This document shows positions 23,797 through 33,644 of a stretch of 64,000 nucleotides of DNA, one piece after another. The notes under the pieces are model-generated. The model had not been told where the DNA came from and ran no database searches. It was given only the letters and a program-made list of their open reading frames with translations. Source of the stretch: Alteromonas sp. M12 (lineage in GTDB: Bacteria > Pseudomonadota > Gammaproteobacteria > Enterobacterales > Alteromonadaceae); assembly GCF_037478005.1 (NCBI RefSeq), contig NZ_CP144164.1, positions 2,666,001 through 2,730,000 of the forward strand, given 5' to 3'. Within the stretch, counting starts at the first letter, position 1. The number at the start of each line of letters is the position of its first letter. The translations under genes and the position numbers were made by a program.

Positions 23797-23931
23797 AAAC
23801 TTTGCGCTACCCTATACTTCTAATTCGTCTCAACATGAAATTATTCGAACAAATCCAAATAACATTTGTTGCCGTTGTGCATTAACCTTTAGAATACTGC
23901 AATTTAATTGGCAATGAAAAGTAATCATATT

Positions 23932-24285
23932 ATGCAAAACTTACGAATTTATCATAATCCTCGCTGTAGCAAGAGTCGTCAAACATTAGAGTTGTTAACC
24001 GAAAAGGGTTATCAGCCGGAAATAATTGAATATTTAAAGACGCCATTAACGGTTTCGCAAATCGAACAACTCATGGAGCAATTGAATATCGATGATCCAC
24101 GAAAAATGATGCGCGTGAAAGAAAAAGACTACACGGATAATAATCTCGGTGAAGACAGTGTTACCAAAGCCCAGTTAATCGCGGCAATGGCCACCTACCC
24201 TAAGCTTATTGAGCGTCCTATTGTGGTGAATAACACACAAGCTAAAATCGGACGCCCACCAGAAGCTGTGCTGGAAATTCTCTAG
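23932..24285 (+). CDS. yfgD: ArsC-family reductase (YfgD-like)
   Basis: 117 residues from the ATG at 23932, chosen because family members start just before 'LRIYHNPRCSKSRQTL'; upstream starts at 23908 (TTG) and 23914 add residues with no family counterpart. The active-site Cys is in 'HNPRCSKS', and the 'ERPIVVNNTQAKIGRPPEAVLEIL' C-terminus is typical of the YfgD/ArsC group. Arsenate reductase activity is only inferred; the chromosomal position beside bepA and hda matches E. coli yfgD rather than an ars operon. It overlaps the next gene by one base (TAGTG). Confidence 0.87.
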   Translation: MQNLRIYHNPRCSKSRQTLELLTEKGYQPEIIEYLKTPLTVSQIEQLMEQLNIDDPRKMMRVKEKDYTDNNLGEDSVTKAQLIAAMATYPKLIERPIVVNNTQAKIGRPPEAVLEIL

Positions 24286-24875
24286 TGGGTCCCATTTTAG
24301 TTTTGTATTATAGCCTGCATGGCGCTACCCGAAATTTAGCCAATAAAATAGCCTTAGGTGCTCAGATGCAAGGCGCTGATGTGATAGTGCGCACTGTGCC
24401 TAAGGTAGCCACAGGCATAGATTTTAGCCAGCAGGCCGTCCCTGAATCAGGTGATCCTTATGTGAGCTTGGACGAACTTGCGAACTGCAGTGGTTTAGCT
24501 CTCGGCAGCCCGACTCGTTTTGGCAATATGAGTAGTGCGATGAAACACTTTTGGGACTCAACCTCTTCATTGTGGTTGTCAGCCAATCTAAATGGTAAGC
24601 CAGGATGTGTGTTCACCTCCTCTAGCAGTATGCACGGTGGGCAAGAGTCTACATTATTAACCATGATGATCCCGTTATTGCATCACGGCATGCTAATAAG
24701 TGGTCTGCCCTATTCTGAACCCGAGTTACATTCCACCGTAACCGGCGGAACCCCCTATGGCGTGACCCACGTTAGTTTGCAAAACAAATCGATATTAAGT
24801 CAAGACGAACAATCACTGTGCATTGCACAGGGAAAACGACTTGCCATGTTAGCGCAAAAACTAGGACAAAAATGA
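24285..24875 (+). CDS. WrbA-like NAD(P)H:quinone oxidoreductase
   Basis: 196 residues, GTG start at 24285 overlapping the previous stop. Flavodoxin-like fold: 'ILVLYYSLHGATRNLA' binds FMN phosphate, 'ALGSPTRFGNMSSAMKHFWDST' and 'FTSSSSMHGGQESTLL' form the other FMN loops, the latter being the WrbA hallmark. Two-electron quinone reduction protects against redox cycling. It forms a tightly overlapping trio with the ArsC-like gene before and the DUF2069 gene after (ATGA overlap). Confidence 0.88.
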   Translation: MGPILVLYYSLHGATRNLANKIALGAQMQGADVIVRTVPKVATGIDFSQQAVPESGDPYVSLDELANCSGLALGSPTRFGNMSSAMKHFWDSTSSLWLSANLNGKPGCVFTSSSSMHGGQESTLLTMMIPLLHHGMLISGLPYSEPELHSTVTGGTPYGVTHVSLQNKSILSQDEQSLCIAQGKRLAMLAQKLGQK

Positions 24876-25294
24876 AAATTCCAACCAGTATTTATCGAAA
24901 ATTAGCCTTAGTAAGTTACCTATTGTTGTTAATATGGGTTCCAATCTGGCATCTCCTGTTGGCGAACCCCACAGGCAGAAGTGAACAATTTGAAATTTTT
25001 CTAACCTTTGTTTGGACCATCCCATTGTTGTTACCAATGTCGGGGATTTTAAGGGGCAAACCTTATACCCATGCGTGGGCCAATTTTATTGTCATGTTTT
25101 ATATCATGCATGGCCTCACCAGCTTTTACGCGGTAGAAAATGAACGTTATTATGCGTTAATCGAGATTGTTTTAAGTGTTGGAATGTTTATTGGTTGCAG
25201 CTTTTATGCACGTCTTAGAGGTAAAGAATTAGGATTAAGCATTCCAAAATTGAAAGATGAAATGGCTAAAGAAAAAGCCACATTCGGAAAATAA
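24872..25294 (+). CDS. DUF2069 membrane protein
   Basis: 140 residues starting at the ATG overlapping the WrbA stop (ATGA). Four hydrophobic segments ('LALVSYLLLLIWVPIWHLLL', 'FEIFLTFVWTIPLLLPMSGIL', 'ANFIVMFYIMHGLTSFY', 'YALIEIVLSVGMFIGCSFYA') and a charged cytoplasmic C-terminus. It matches the DUF2069 family of small gammaproteobacterial inner-membrane proteins; function unknown. Confidence 0.8.
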   Translation: MKIPTSIYRKLALVSYLLLLIWVPIWHLLLANPTGRSEQFEIFLTFVWTIPLLLPMSGILRGKPYTHAWANFIVMFYIMHGLTSFYAVENERYYALIEIVLSVGMFIGCSFYARLRGKELGLSIPKLKDEMAKEKATFGK

Positions 25295-25386
25295 ACCGCT
25301 TAGCATTTGATGTTTACAGAGAAGTGGCTAGTGGTTTAAAAGTGATTAATGATTTAGTTGCTAATTGGCCAAGATAAACTGAACAA

Positions 25387-26109
25387 TTAAAGTTCAAGCA
25401 CTTGTTTAATGAAGGGAATACTAATTTTACGTTTTTCTTGAATGCCTTGAAACTGCAATTCATCTAGGGCAGCGACAAGGCTATGCATATCTCGTTTAGC
25501 ATGACTGATCAGAAATTGCAGTGATTCACGGGAGATACTGATCCCGCGCTGCTTGGCCTTAATATTTAAGGCTTCGCACGCATCTTGATCGTCTAGTGGC
25601 GCTAAGCTAAAGCTAATCCCCCAGGCCAAACGTGAGACCAAATCAGCTAACTCAAATTGCAGTTGTTTAGGTCCACGATCACAGCTCACCACAAGTTTAC
25701 AGTGTTGGGTTTCACGAATACGATTAATTAAATCGAACAACGCTCTTTGCCAATCTTCACTGTGCTGAATATGTTGAATGTTATCTATGCACAACAACTG
25801 AATGTTTTCCATTCCATCTAAAATAGTATGGGGATAGCGAAGAGAGGCATCTAATGCCAAATAAAAGTGGGATTTTTGTTGTTGTGCTGCATTGTGTGAC
25901 ATCGCCACTAACAAATGACTTTTCCCCGTACCCGCAGCCCCTGAAATATAGGTCAGAAAAGGCAATTCAGTGGAGTCGTTTTGTTCAACAAGCAAACCGC
26001 AATGTTGATAAATTAACGAATTACTGCCAACGACCAAAGAGTCGAATGTCTGTTCGTCAGGCAAATCAACATCTAAAGAAATTTGTTTTGGTAACTGATC
26101 GCCAACCAA
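25387..26109 (-). CDS. hda: DnaA regulatory inactivator Hda
   Basis: 240 residues, AAA+ protein related to DnaA domain III. It binds the DNA-loaded sliding clamp and stimulates hydrolysis of DnaA-ATP to prevent over-initiation. Visible: N-terminal clamp-binding-type motif 'QISLDVD', Walker A 'GAAGTGKSHLL', Walker B-like 'IQLLCIDNIQHI', sensor region 'SCDRGPKQL' and arginine-finger box 'LVSRLAWG'. The start is TTG at 26109 with GGAGACC eight bases upstream, one base after the DUF2066 stop; E. coli hda also uses a weak start. Confidence 0.92.
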   Translation of the reverse strand: MVGDQLPKQISLDVDLPDEQTFDSLVVGSNSLIYQHCGLLVEQNDSTELPFLTYISGAAGTGKSHLLVAMSHNAAQQQKSHFYLALDASLRYPHTILDGMENIQLLCIDNIQHIQHSEDWQRALFDLINRIRETQHCKLVVSCDRGPKQLQFELADLVSRLAWGISFSLAPLDDQDACEALNIKAKQRGISISRESLQFLISHAKRDMHSLVAALDELQFQGIQEKRKISIPFIKQVLEL

Positions 26110-26110
26110 A

Positions 26111-27220
26111 TTAAGGTCTCCAAAAATAGGGTTTATTGACTACAGGTTGGCTAAAATCATCCATTGGACTTTGCATTCTGTTGTCTAACCTAAACGCTTC
26201 GTCAAGATTTTCTTTGGCACCAAATAACTCTAACTCAAAAGTAGAGAAACTACCTTGCTGTTCAATCAATCTAACGTCGATAACCACTGATAAGTTGTTT
26301 AAAAAGTTGAGAACTTCCATATAAGTAGTTAGAGATGAAATATTGCCGATTACAATTTCCGTTTTGTTTTCAACCGAGTTCCCAGCCACAGCTTCAATAG
26401 CATATTTAGCAGCTAGCTCATCGGCCACCATATCAATCGCTTTTTGCATTGCAAGTTCAGGGGAACTAGCTTCCACTTCACCAGAATCAAATGCTCCTCG
26501 TCGAGTTATTATCCATTCGAGAACCCAAACGTCGAGTTTTTTAGGTTCTGGTTGTATTTCAGGATCACCTTCAAACTGATTAACAACGGGCTGCTCATCG
26601 CGATAGAATAAACGCCCTGACATCACATATTCGGTGTCATAACGCTCACTGGCTTGGACTAAATTTTGGGTATAGCTCGACCAAACATCGTAAACACTTA
26701 CCTGTTGGATATCCGTTAAATCCATCACCGGAAAAGCAACTTCTATTCCCCGACGTTGAGCTGTTTCTTTTGCCATCTCTATCAAGTTTTGATGAATGCT
26801 GTCTGTCAATAATTTACGGGAATTCGTGCCTTTTTCTTCAATCGCTATCCATGCAAGTGTTTGCGGTCGATGCTTACCCCAAATGGAAAATCCTGTTGAA
26901 CGTAGAACACTTTCCACTTTATTGACATCAAATTCAGCTTTATAAAGTAAACCTTCAGGTGTTGATTCATAAGCGTACGACAACAAAATATTTTGTGCAT
27001 TGTTTAAATACGATTTAATTTCTTGATCATTTAATAACGCGCGATTGCCGCTAACTTTAACCAATACTTCTGCTAGGGCCTGCTTAACCGCCTTTTTCTG
27101 CGCATTCGTAGATTGGTCTGAAACCACAACAGACGCATTGTACAAACCCTCGACAACAGCGGCGTTTACCCAATTAAGTTGGGCGACCATTAACAATGTT
27201 AAAAACAGCAGACAACGCAT
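26111..27220 (-). CDS. DUF2066 exported protein
   Basis: 369 residues from the ATG at 27220, which begins a signal peptide ('[20 protein letters not shown]'). The mature N-terminus '[38 protein letters not shown]' is the DUF2066 signature (abbreviated here). Periplasmic, function unknown. It lies directly upstream of hda, a conserved arrangement in Alteromonadales and Shewanella relatives, and is divergent from purM. Confidence 0.82.
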   Translation of the reverse strand: MRCLLFLTLLMVAQLNWVNAAVVEGLYNASVVVSDQSTNAQKKAVKQALAEVLVKVSGNRALLNDQEIKSYLNNAQNILLSYAYESTPEGLLYKAEFDVNKVESVLRSTGFSIWGKHRPQTLAWIAIEEKGTNSRKLLTDSIHQNLIEMAKETAQRRGIEVAFPVMDLTDIQQVSVYDVWSSYTQNLVQASERYDTEYVMSGRLFYRDEQPVVNQFEGDPEIQPEPKKLDVWVLEWIITRRGAFDSGEVEASSPELAMQKAIDMVADELAAKYAIEAVAGNSVENKTEIVIGNISSLTTYMEVLNFLNNLSVVIDVRLIEQQGSFSTFELELFGAKENLDEAFRLDNRMQSPMDDFSQPVVNKPYFWRP

Positions 27221-27465
27221 TAGTATTAAACACTCTTGAAAATTCAAAGCGGTATTGTCATAGATCTAAATTAAAATTTCACCATTTGTTTAAAGCTTGT
27301 TTGCCTTTACCGTACGTTTTTCAAGCGATTTGGCAATATTTATCAGATAAAAATAACCTCTTGATTGACGATGTTTACTGTCTAGATAGAAAATACCTCG
27401 ATTTACAGTACCTTTTCTTTTGTCATACTGATAAAATCCGCAAAAATTTTTTACTGAGGAATATT

Positions 27466-28506
27466 GTGAGCGATTCTAACCCATCTCTGAGCTATAAAGA
27501 CGCAGGCGTCGATATTGATGCAGGAAATCAACTGGTAGAACGAATCAAGTCCGTGACCAAAAAAACTCACCGCCCAGAAGTGAAAGGCGGCTTGGGAGGT
27601 TTCGGTGCATTGTGCTCAATTCCTCAAAAGTATCGTTCTCCTTTACTCGTATCAGGCACCGATGGTGTAGGTACCAAATTAAGACTAGCGATGGATCTTA
27701 AACGTCATTTTGGTATCGGCATCGATTTGGTTGCTATGTGCGTTAACGATTTGATTGTTCAAGGTGCAGAGCCATTATTCTTTTTAGACTATTACGCAAC
27801 CGGTAAGCTTGATGTAGATACGGCTACCGAAGTGGTCAGCGGCATAGGTGCAGGTTGCGAATTATCTGGCTGTGCACTGATTGGTGGCGAAACCGCTGAA
27901 ATGCCTGGCATGTACCACGGTAACGATTACGATGTGGCTGGTTTTTGTGTAGGTGTTGTTGAAGCCGATGAAGTAATCGACGGTAGTAAAGTTGCTCCTG
28001 GCGATGCAATCATTGCCCTTGCCTCTTCAGGTCCTCATTCAAATGGCTATTCTTTAGTCAGAAAAGTACTGGAAGTCAGTGGTACAGATCCAGAAACCCC
28101 CTTTGCAGACAGTACTATTGCTGATCACTTGCTCGAACCAACACGGATTTACGTTAAATCTGTCTTAGCTTTGTTAGAAAAGCACAGTGTTCATGCTATT
28201 TCTCATATCACCGGTGGTGGTTTCTGGGAAAACATTCCTCGGGTATTACCTGACAATGCAAAAGCAGTAGTTCAGCGCAACAGTTGGACAAGACCTGCCA
28301 TTTTTGATTGGCTTCAAGAAAATGGAAATATCACCGACCACGAAATGTTCCGAACTTTTAACTGTGGTGTTGGTCTGATGATTGTATTACCACAAGCAGA
28401 AGCGCAAGCAGCGGTAAATTACCTAAATGAACTGGGCGAAAATGCTTGGGTACTAGGTGAAATCGCTGAATGCGGTGAGCAACAAGAACAAGTTGAGATT
28501 GTTTAA
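27466..28506 (+). CDS. purM: Phosphoribosylformylglycinamidine cyclo-ligase
   Basis: AIR synthetase, step 5 of purine synthesis. 346 residues from the GTG at 27466, which has GAGGAAT at good spacing and gives the family start '[21 protein letters not shown]'; the frame open further upstream is not family sequence. Visible: '[14 protein letters not shown]', '[16 protein letters not shown]', '[13 protein letters not shown]', '[16 protein letters not shown]', '[16 protein letters not shown]'. Cytosolic dimer. purN follows with no gap. Confidence 0.95.
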   Translation: MSDSNPSLSYKDAGVDIDAGNQLVERIKSVTKKTHRPEVKGGLGGFGALCSIPQKYRSPLLVSGTDGVGTKLRLAMDLKRHFGIGIDLVAMCVNDLIVQGAEPLFFLDYYATGKLDVDTATEVVSGIGAGCELSGCALIGGETAEMPGMYHGNDYDVAGFCVGVVEADEVIDGSKVAPGDAIIALASSGPHSNGYSLVRKVLEVSGTDPETPFADSTIADHLLEPTRIYVKSVLALLEKHSVHAISHITGGGFWENIPRVLPDNAKAVVQRNSWTRPAIFDWLQENGNITDHEMFRTFNCGVGLMIVLPQAEAQAAVNYLNELGENAWVLGEIAECGEQQEQVEIV

Positions 28507-29157
28507 TTGAGTCGTTCAGCAAAATCAATCGTTGTATTAGTCTCCGGTAATGGTTCTAATTTACAGGCCATTATCGACTATTTCAGTGACAAAACTGATT
28601 TAGCAAAAGTCACAGCGGTTATTTCCAATGAACCCTCTGCGTTTGGCTTACAACGAGCAGAAAATGCCGGAATCGATGCACTTTGTGTTAATCACCGAGA
28701 GTTTGACAGCCGTGTTGAATATGACCAAGCTTTAAAAGCAGCAATAGATAAATACTCACCTGACTTAGTGGTACTCGCTGGCTTTATGCGTATTTTAACC
28801 GAACAATTTGTAACTAGCTTCAGTGGCAGGATGATCAATATCCACCCTTCTTTGTTACCTAAATACAAAGGTTTAAATACCCATCAAAAAGCCATTGATG
28901 CAAAAGACTTGGAACATGGTGCATCCGTGCACTTCGTGACACCAGAACTTGATGGTGGTCCTGTGATTATTCAATCCAAAGTACCAGTTTTTGAGCATGA
29001 TACAGCTGCTGAATTAGCCGAAAGGGTCCAGCAACAAGAGCGAAATATATATCCACTTGTTGTAGACTGGTTTTGTAAGCAGCGATTACTGATGATCAAC
29101 AATAAGGCAGTATTAGATGGACAGGAACTTCCACAAAACGGATATGCGACTGATTAA
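28507..29157 (+). CDS. purN: Phosphoribosylglycinamide formyltransferase
   Basis: GAR transformylase (10-formyl-THF dependent), step 3 of purine synthesis. 216 residues. Visible: 'VLVSGNGSNLQAII', catalytic Asn/His/Asp region 'INIHPSLLPKYKGLNTHQKAIDA' (written in part) and 'HGASVHFVTPELDGGPVI'. Start is a TTG immediately after the purM stop (TAATTG), so translation is likely coupled to purM. The C-terminus overlaps the start region of the DUF3108 gene. Confidence 0.93.
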   Translation: MSRSAKSIVVLVSGNGSNLQAIIDYFSDKTDLAKVTAVISNEPSAFGLQRAENAGIDALCVNHREFDSRVEYDQALKAAIDKYSPDLVVLAGFMRILTEQFVTSFSGRMINIHPSLLPKYKGLNTHQKAIDAKDLEHGASVHFVTPELDGGPVIIQSKVPVFEHDTAAELAERVQQQERNIYPLVVDWFCKQRLLMINNKAVLDGQELPQNGYATD

Positions 29158-29857
29158 ATGCTTGTTATGGGGAATAGTATTATTCTGCCTCAACTTGGGT
29201 GCTAGCGTACACGCTGCCGAATTAACCGAATTTGATGCCCATTACAAAGCATTTCGTTTTGGTAAAGAACTAGGTACCGCAAACTTAAAACTTGAGTCTC
29301 TTGGTCGTCAACGTTTTCGTTTATCTTATCAGTCTAAGGTTTCAATGTTCTTTTTATCCGATAAACGCACAGAAGTGAGTTTATTTAGCTTTAATGACGA
29401 TAACATTATTCCCTTCAAATACAGTTACGAACGCACCGGTTTCGGTTCTGACAAAAGTTTAGTCGCTCAATTTGATCGGCAAAAAAACTCCATCAAAATC
29501 AATAATGAATCCAGCGTACAGTGGCATGATGAATTCGATAACCAACTTTACCGGTTAGACATACAACTGCAGCTTGCTGCCGGTAAAAAAGAATTACAGT
29601 ACAATCTGCTGAACTATCGCGGCGAATTAAAACAATACAATTTAGTTGTGATGTCAACTGAGCAGCTTTCTCTTCCTTATGGTTTACTAGAAGGTGTTAA
29701 AGTTAAAATAGTCCGTCCTAATTCCACTCGCGAAACCTACGCATGGTTTGCGCCATCACTCGGCTATCAATTAGTAAGATTGAAGCAATTTAAGGATGGC
29801 GAAGAACAAGGCGACATCCAGCTTTCTGCTTTTACAACAGCTGCGGCAAGTAACTAA
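29144..29857 (+). CDS. DUF3108 exported protein
   Basis: 237 residues from the ATG at 29144 ('MRLIKCLLWGIVLFCLNLGA'), chosen because it starts the signal peptide; an ATG at 29117 lies further inside purN. After cleavage near 'VHAAEL' a beta-rich domain follows ('YKAFRFGKELGTANLKLESLG... FRLSYQSKVSMFF'), the DUF3108 pattern, ending 'ETYAWFAPSLGYQLVRLKQFKDGEEQGDIQL'. Periplasmic, function unknown. It follows purMN in the same direction, overlapping purN by 14 bases. Confidence 0.8.
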   Translation: MRLIKCLLWGIVLFCLNLGASVHAAELTEFDAHYKAFRFGKELGTANLKLESLGRQRFRLSYQSKVSMFFLSDKRTEVSLFSFNDDNIIPFKYSYERTGFGSDKSLVAQFDRQKNSIKINNESSVQWHDEFDNQLYRLDIQLQLAAGKKELQYNLLNYRGELKQYNLVVMSTEQLSLPYGLLEGVKVKIVRPNSTRETYAWFAPSLGYQLVRLKQFKDGEEQGDIQLSAFTTAAASN

Positions 29858-29899
29858 CATCCATTTCCTTAGCAATAACGTACAAGAAACGTGATAAAT

Positions 29900-29930
29900 A
29901 GCATTCAATTACTTTTGAATGCTTATTTTT
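29900..29930 (+). terminator. Rho-independent terminator after the purMN-DUF3108 run
   Basis: AGCATTCAA - loop - TTGAATGCT (9-bp perfect stem) followed by TATTTTTC. Confidence 0.8.
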
Positions 29931-30076
29931 CACTCAAGGAACCCCTCTAAATAGCAAATTAGCCTTGAAAACATCAGTAATATAGCCATGCTTATAATTA
30001 GCTATAAGATGAATGCATTTGATCTCCATCAAAAACAGGCATATTTTTACTTCTTGGTCAGAAAAAGGTCTTTAGA

Positions 30077-32539
30077 ATGAATATTATATTGTGGTTAGTC
30101 ACCGTTATCGGTGCTGTAGGCGTAGTCAGTTTTCTCCGATTGAGGTTACTTAACGCCTGTGTAATTGTTGGCTTAGTGTTGCTACTTGCAACTACCTTTG
30201 GATATGTTGGCTTTTTCACTTGGTTAGTGTTTTTAGGCATTGCGATTCCGTTGAATATGGAATCTGTTAGAAAGCAATACATGACACAGCCAATGCTCGA
30301 TATGTATCGTAAAATCATGCCGGAAATGTCCACTACTGAAAAAGAAGCAATTGATGCCGGTACTGTTTGGTGGGACGGTGAAATCTTCAGCGGTAATCCT
30401 GATTGGAGAAAATTGCATGCCATTCCAAAAGCAGTTTTAAGTGCGGAAGAGCAAGCATTTTTAGATGGGCCTGTTGAAGAAGCCTGTCGTATGGTTGATG
30501 ACTGGGAAGTGCACCACACTCGTGCCGATTTATCGCCTGAAACTTGGCAGTTTCTTAAAGACAACAAATTCTTCGCCATGATCATCAAAAAGAAATACGG
30601 TGGTTTGGAATTTTCCGCCTATGCGCAATCCAGAGTATTACAAAAGTTATCAGGTTGTAATGCGGTTTTGGCTACTACCGTTGGTGTACCCAACTCTTTA
30701 GGTCCTGGCGAACTGTTACAACACTATGGTACCACTGAACAACAAGATCACTACTTACCGCGTCTCGCTACTGGGGAAGAAATACCTTGTTTTGCGTTAA
30801 CCGGTAGAGAAGCAGGCTCAGATGCAGGCGCTATTCCAGATACTGGTGTAGTGTGCAAAGGCACTTGGCAAGGCGAAGAAATCATTGGTATGAAGCTTAC
30901 CTTTGATAAACGCTATATTACCTTAGCTCCCGTCGCCACTGTAATTGGCTTAGCTTTCAAGATGACAGATCCAGAAGGTCTGTTGGGTGGTGAGTCAGAT
31001 TTAGGAATTACCTGCGCTTTAATCCCGCGCGATACAAAGGGGTTAGAAATTGGTAATCGACACTTTCCTTTAAATATCCCATTCCAAAATGGGCCTTTGA
31101 AAGGCACCGACATCTTCGTTCCACTAGACTACATAATTGGTGGTGCAGAAATGGCTGGCCAAGGCTGGCGTATGTTGGTTGAGTGTTTATCGGTGGGACG
31201 TTGTATCACCCTGCCCTCAACAGCTGCCGGTGCTACAAAATCAATTGCCCTAGCAACGGGCGCTTACGCGCGAATTCGTCGCCAATTCAAAATTCCTGTG
31301 GGTAAAATGGAGGGCATCGAAGAAATGCTTGGTCGTATCGGCTCAAACGCATATATGATGGATGCTGTAACAAGTCTATCCACAAAAGGTGTCGATTTAG
31401 GCGAAAAACCCTCTGTCATTTCAGCGATTTGTAAGTATCACTTAACCGAAAATATCCGTTCAGTAGTAAACGATTCCATGGATGTTCACGGCGGCAAAGG
31501 CATAATGCTTGGTCCAAATAATTATTTGGGTAGAGCTTATCAAGGAACACCTATTTCAATTACCGTTGAAGGTGCAAACATCTTGACCCGTAACATGATG
31601 ATTTATGGCCAAGGCGCAATACGCTGTCATCCATTTGTGTTAAAAGAAATGTATGCCGCAGGTAAAGAAGATGAAAGTGAAGCCTTAGCAGAATTTGATC
31701 ATGCAGTGTTTGGTCATATTGGTTTTGCAATGAGTAACTTCTTCAGAAGTTGGTGGTATTCGTTAACAGGAGCAATCACAGCCGATGCGCCTTTTGATGA
31801 TGAAACCAGTAAATACTACAAAGCAATGAAGCGCTACAGTGCCAATATGGCATTATTATCAGATGTTGCAATGGCTGTTCTTGGCGGCGAGTTAAAACGC
31901 AAAGAAAGGCTTTCAGCGCGCTTAGGGGATATTTTAAGCTATCTTTACTTAGCATCAGCTACCCTTAAAAAGTTTGATGACCAAGGTCGTCAAAAAGAAG
32001 ACTTAGTGCTGTTACACCGCGCAATGCAAGACAGCCTTTATTCATTGGAAACGGCTATTGATGAGTTATTGCATAACTTCCCCAATAAAGTTTTAGGTTA
32101 TTTCTTGCGGGCGATTATTATGCCGTTTGGTAAGAGTTTCACCAAACCTGGTGATGAATTGGATCATAAAATTGCCACCCTTTTACAAACCCCAGGTGAG
32201 GCCCGTAATCGTCTAGCTGAAGGTCAATACCTAGGTCGTGACGAAGGCAATCCTATGGGTAAATTGGAGCAAATTTTAGATGACATTTTAGCCGCTGAAC
32301 CACTGTATGACAAAGTGTGTAAAGCTGCAGATGAGCGCTATCCATTTACGCAGCTAAATGAAGTAGGCAAAAAAGGATTGGAATTGGGCGTGCTAACCGA
32401 AGAAGAGTCTGAATTAATGGCACGGGCTGAACAAGGCAGATTAGATACTATCAACGTTGACGATTTTGCACCTGAAGAGCTAATGGCTGATAAAACCCTA
32501 CTCAAACCTAAAAGAAAGCCCCGCAGCAAGGCAAGCTAA
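30077..32539 (+). CDS. fadE: Acyl-CoA dehydrogenase FadE
   Basis: 820 residues, the long FadE form (E. coli 814), first step of fatty-acid beta-oxidation. Two N-terminal membrane helices ('[18 protein letters not shown]', '[17 protein letters not shown]') precede an acyl-CoA dehydrogenase core: '[18 protein letters not shown]' (FAD loop), '[17 protein letters not shown]', '[13 protein letters not shown]', '[19 protein letters not shown]' with the catalytic Glu, and the FadE-specific C-terminal DUF1974 domain to about residue 760, then a basic tail. AAGGT lies eight bases before the ATG. FadR-type control is expected but no site was identified. Confidence 0.95.
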   Translation: MNIILWLVTVIGAVGVVSFLRLRLLNACVIVGLVLLLATTFGYVGFFTWLVFLGIAIPLNMESVRKQYMTQPMLDMYRKIMPEMSTTEKEAIDAGTVWWDGEIFSGNPDWRKLHAIPKAVLSAEEQAFLDGPVEEACRMVDDWEVHHTRADLSPETWQFLKDNKFFAMIIKKKYGGLEFSAYAQSRVLQKLSGCNAVLATTVGVPNSLGPGELLQHYGTTEQQDHYLPRLATGEEIPCFALTGREAGSDAGAIPDTGVVCKGTWQGEEIIGMKLTFDKRYITLAPVATVIGLAFKMTDPEGLLGGESDLGITCALIPRDTKGLEIGNRHFPLNIPFQNGPLKGTDIFVPLDYIIGGAEMAGQGWRMLVECLSVGRCITLPSTAAGATKSIALATGAYARIRRQFKIPVGKMEGIEEMLGRIGSNAYMMDAVTSLSTKGVDLGEKPSVISAICKYHLTENIRSVVNDSMDVHGGKGIMLGPNNYLGRAYQGTPISITVEGANILTRNMMIYGQGAIRCHPFVLKEMYAAGKEDESEALAEFDHAVFGHIGFAMSNFFRSWWYSLTGAITADAPFDDETSKYYKAMKRYSANMALLSDVAMAVLGGELKRKERLSARLGDILSYLYLASATLKKFDDQGRQKEDLVLLHRAMQDSLYSLETAIDELLHNFPNKVLGYFLRAIIMPFGKSFTKPGDELDHKIATLLQTPGEARNRLAEGQYLGRDEGNPMGKLEQILDDILAAEPLYDKVCKAADERYPFTQLNEVGKKGLELGVLTEEESELMARAEQGRLDTINVDDFAPEELMADKTLLKPKRKPRSKAS

Positions 32540-32563
32540 AGCACTTTTTAGCAACTAGAAAAA

Positions 32564-32644
32564 CTGTCTAGAACTGAAAAGGAATAGACTGTCTAGAACT
32601 GAATAGGGATAGACCGTCTAGAACTAGAAAATATGCCTAGAACT
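32564..32644. repeat. 25-bp tandem repeat downstream of fadE
   Basis: TCTAGAACT recurs at 32567, 32592 and 32617 (period exactly 25) with a degenerate fourth copy CCTAGAACT at 32636. The unit reads roughly ACTGTCTAGAACTGA plus AAAGGAATAG. It lies between the fadE stop and its terminator, so it is transcribed in the 3' UTR. Confidence 0.85.
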
Positions 32645-32647
32645 AAA

Positions 32648-32677
32648 AATCCTACTTACTAAGTGGGATTTTTTTTG
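32648..32677 (+). terminator. Rho-independent terminator of fadE
   Basis: AATCCtACTT - act - AAGTgGGATT followed by a run of T. Confidence 0.85.
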
Positions 32678-32755
32678 TCAGCTTAAAACCTACAAACCTG
32701 CGTTCATCCTCGCGCTAACAAATTAACCAGATTAAAACTCCCCCATTGCTAATGG

Positions 32756-33469
32756 TTAATAGCGGAGGCCGAATTCTAGCGTGCAACCAGCAGGAACAAC
32801 TTTAGACTCAATAGCCGTTAAACGGATAAAATCAATTTTACTGATCTGATCCTGCTCTGAGATTTTAGAAATCTGAAAATACCCTGAACTATAAGGTTCC
32901 TTATCAGGACGAAGTTCTAAATATGGATATTGCCGATAAAGCCAATCGCCCTGTAAATATTTGTTAAGCTGTGTAGCGGGATTATCGATAATAAAACGGT
33001 ATTTGCCATTGGGCTTCAATTCTAAATCAGCCTTCAATTGGCAATCTTCGTTTACTTCAAGCTGATAAGTTTGTGCAAGATCTTGCTTAAATACACCGCT
33101 ATGAAGACTTGTTTCAGCTGGAAATACAAATAAAGCTAGCGAGTTTTTCGTGTACCAATGGTTCCCATTCGTCAAACCTTGCACATTATCGACAGCTATA
33201 TCTAATTGTTCAAATATGTTTTGTGCAACCGTTAACGTTTCGGCATCCTCTAATAATAATGAATACAAGATGGTATTTTGGGTAATCGAGGTGGGAAAAT
33301 CGAAATCATTAAACTCAACTAAAAAATTGCGTGCCGTTAACGCTTCATTGAGTTCATTAGTTTGTTGTTTATCGAGGTATTTGCCGTAAATATAAACCTT
33401 TGGTTGCGACGCGCACCCGCTGATTAACCCAATAAAAACGAGGATGTTTAACAATAGAATTGATTTCAT
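32756..33469 (-). CDS. Hypothetical lipoprotein (237 aa)
   Basis: Start at the ATG at 33469, which begins 'MKSILLLNILVFIGLISGC', a lipoprotein signal with lipobox ISGC; the frame upstream to 33502 adds no signal-like sequence. The mature part is soluble with mixed strands; 'VYIYGKYLDKQQTNELNEAL' near the start resembles a SPOR/LytR-C-like repeat unit but I do not assign a family. No Shine-Dalgarno is evident. Convergent with fadE. Confidence 0.65.
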   Translation of the reverse strand: MKSILLLNILVFIGLISGCASQPKVYIYGKYLDKQQTNELNEALTARNFLVEFNDFDFPTSITQNTILYSLLLEDAETLTVAQNIFEQLDIAVDNVQGLTNGNHWYTKNSLALFVFPAETSLHSGVFKQDLAQTYQLEVNEDCQLKADLELKPNGKYRFIIDNPATQLNKYLQGDWLYRQYPYLELRPDKEPYSSGYFQISKISEQDQISKIDFIRLTAIESKVVPAGCTLEFGLRY

Positions 33470-33644
33470 AGAAGGCTTGGACCTGTCATATTTTACATGC
33501 AAATTTTCATGGGCAACCTATCATTAGTTGCCATAAAACTAGGATTGTTTTAGCAGATGCCAAACCTTAGGGATTTTACTACTGTTGAATTGTGTTATTC
33601 GCAACCTTGGGTTTAAGCTAACGCTAAGCGGAATGCTCTGCCCC

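Noticed and set aside
23908..23931. Upstream starts (TTG 23908, ATG 23914) for the ArsC-like gene
   Set aside because: The added residues have no counterpart in the family and no ribosome-binding site stands before them.
27196..27465. N-terminal extension of PurM
   Set aside because: The open frame continues upstream, but the family N-terminus and a GAGGAAT-GTG initiation site are at 27466, and the upstream part overlaps the divergent DUF2066 start.
32564..32644. CRISPR-like array
   Set aside because: The repeats are contiguous with period 25 and no unique spacers; no cas genes nearby.
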